A DNA stretch of 5,030 nucleotides from Haloquadratum sp. J07HQX50 (GTDB lineage Archaea > Halobacteriota > Halobacteria > Halobacteriales > Haloferacaceae). Below the pieces are notes generated by a model. It was not told the DNA's origin. It made no database searches and saw only the letters and a program-made list of their open reading frames with translations. A program made the position numbers and the translations under genes. The stretch's first letter is position 1. Each line of letters starts with the position of its first letter. The DNA lies in contig KE356563.1 in the NCBI GenBank assembly GCA_000416005.1, positions 846,453 to 851,482 on the forward strand, written 5' to 3'. Below are positions 4,688 through 5,030 of the stretch, piece after piece.

Positions 4688-5030
4688 ATGAACAAAATAA
4701 AACAAAAAAGCTCCCGTCACTAAAAGAACTCAACCGTAGAGAGGTCCTAAAGACAGCAGGGACTGCGGCGGGGGCGCTCGCGTTAACATCTGGACTCGCA
4801 CAAGGCCAACAATCAGAAGACGGTAATAGTCAAAATAGTGGTGAACAGTATGCAGTTGCACCGACACCAGAAAATATCCAATGGGGAATCTTTGATCCCG
4901 ACCGCGACCCAGTCTTAGAGATTGAATCTGGAGATAGTGTAAAGTTCGGATGCGTCCTTACTTCCCCAGATGAAGAGGATCACGAGCAATATCTCCTTGA
5001 CAATGGCATTCCTCAATCAGAGATATATCA
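4688..5030 (+). CDS. Tat-exported acetamidase/formamidase-family protein, N-terminal part, start out of frame (3' truncated by window edge)
   Basis: From 4720 to the right edge the sequence reads LKELNRREVLKTAG, a hydrophobic AGALALTSGLAQG, then a polar spacer and a mature start with APTPENIQWGIFDPDRDPV and LEIESGDSVKF. The RR-x-V-L-K motif plus hydrophobic run is a Tat signal; the WGxFDP and V-L-x-I-x-SGD pattern is characteristic of acetamidase/formamidase proteins, which hydrolyse formamide or short amides to ammonia and the acid. The protein would act outside the membrane. The body frame has no start codon after its TAG at 4648-4650. The ATG at 4688 begins MNKIKQK and then hits TAA at 4721-4723; one extra A in the A6 run at 4704-4709 would join it to the body. 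It may be a broken gene, a homopolymer error or a slippage-dependent gene. The rest of the gene lies beyond the window. Confidence 0.78.

Overview
The window looks haloarchaeal. The best-supported proteins carry an excess of Asp/Glu, a twin-arginine (Tat) signal follows the haloarchaeal pattern, TATA-like boxes sit about 25 bases before possible leaderless starts, and GAT/GAC/GAA codons are abundant. Base composition looks only moderate in G+C by eye. That would fit a lower-GC haloarchaeon such as a Haloquadratum relative, but this placement is inference; no rRNA or tRNA gene is present to test it.

Coding is sparse and the region looks like accessory or decaying DNA. From left to right: (1) the C-terminal part of an acidic protein that enters from the left edge and ends at 686, with a possible OB-fold, a disordered acidic linker and a terminal winged-helix-like segment; (2) about 750 bases without a convincing gene, holding palindromes and hairpins; (3) a small three-helix membrane protein on the minus strand (1448-1819), bracketed by two copies of a 75-base structured repeat (1243-1317 and 1878-1952); (4) about 470 bases without a convincing gene; (5) a start-less, probably frameshifted reading frame (2425-2679) whose stop codon overlaps the start of a 74-residue helix-turn-helix protein (2676-2900); (6) an ambiguous stretch open on both strands (2935-3278); (7) an intact YdjM/DUF457-type membrane metal-dependent hydrolase (3331-3843); (8) about 740 bases of repeat-rich DNA, including a composite 76-78 base repeat present twice, with extra diverged copies of part of it; and (9) a promoter and the N-terminus of a Tat-exported acetamidase/formamidase-family protein running off the right edge, whose start is out of frame with its body by one base.

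The genes do not form one pathway. Only the 2425-2679 relic and the helix-turn-helix gene look like a coupled pair. The most unusual content is non-coding: the paired structured repeats around the membrane gene, and the hairpin repeat array upstream of the acetamidase/formamidase gene. Two places where a reading frame would be restored by one more A in an A-run (2583-2587 and 4704-4709) could be real decay or homopolymer errors in the assembly.
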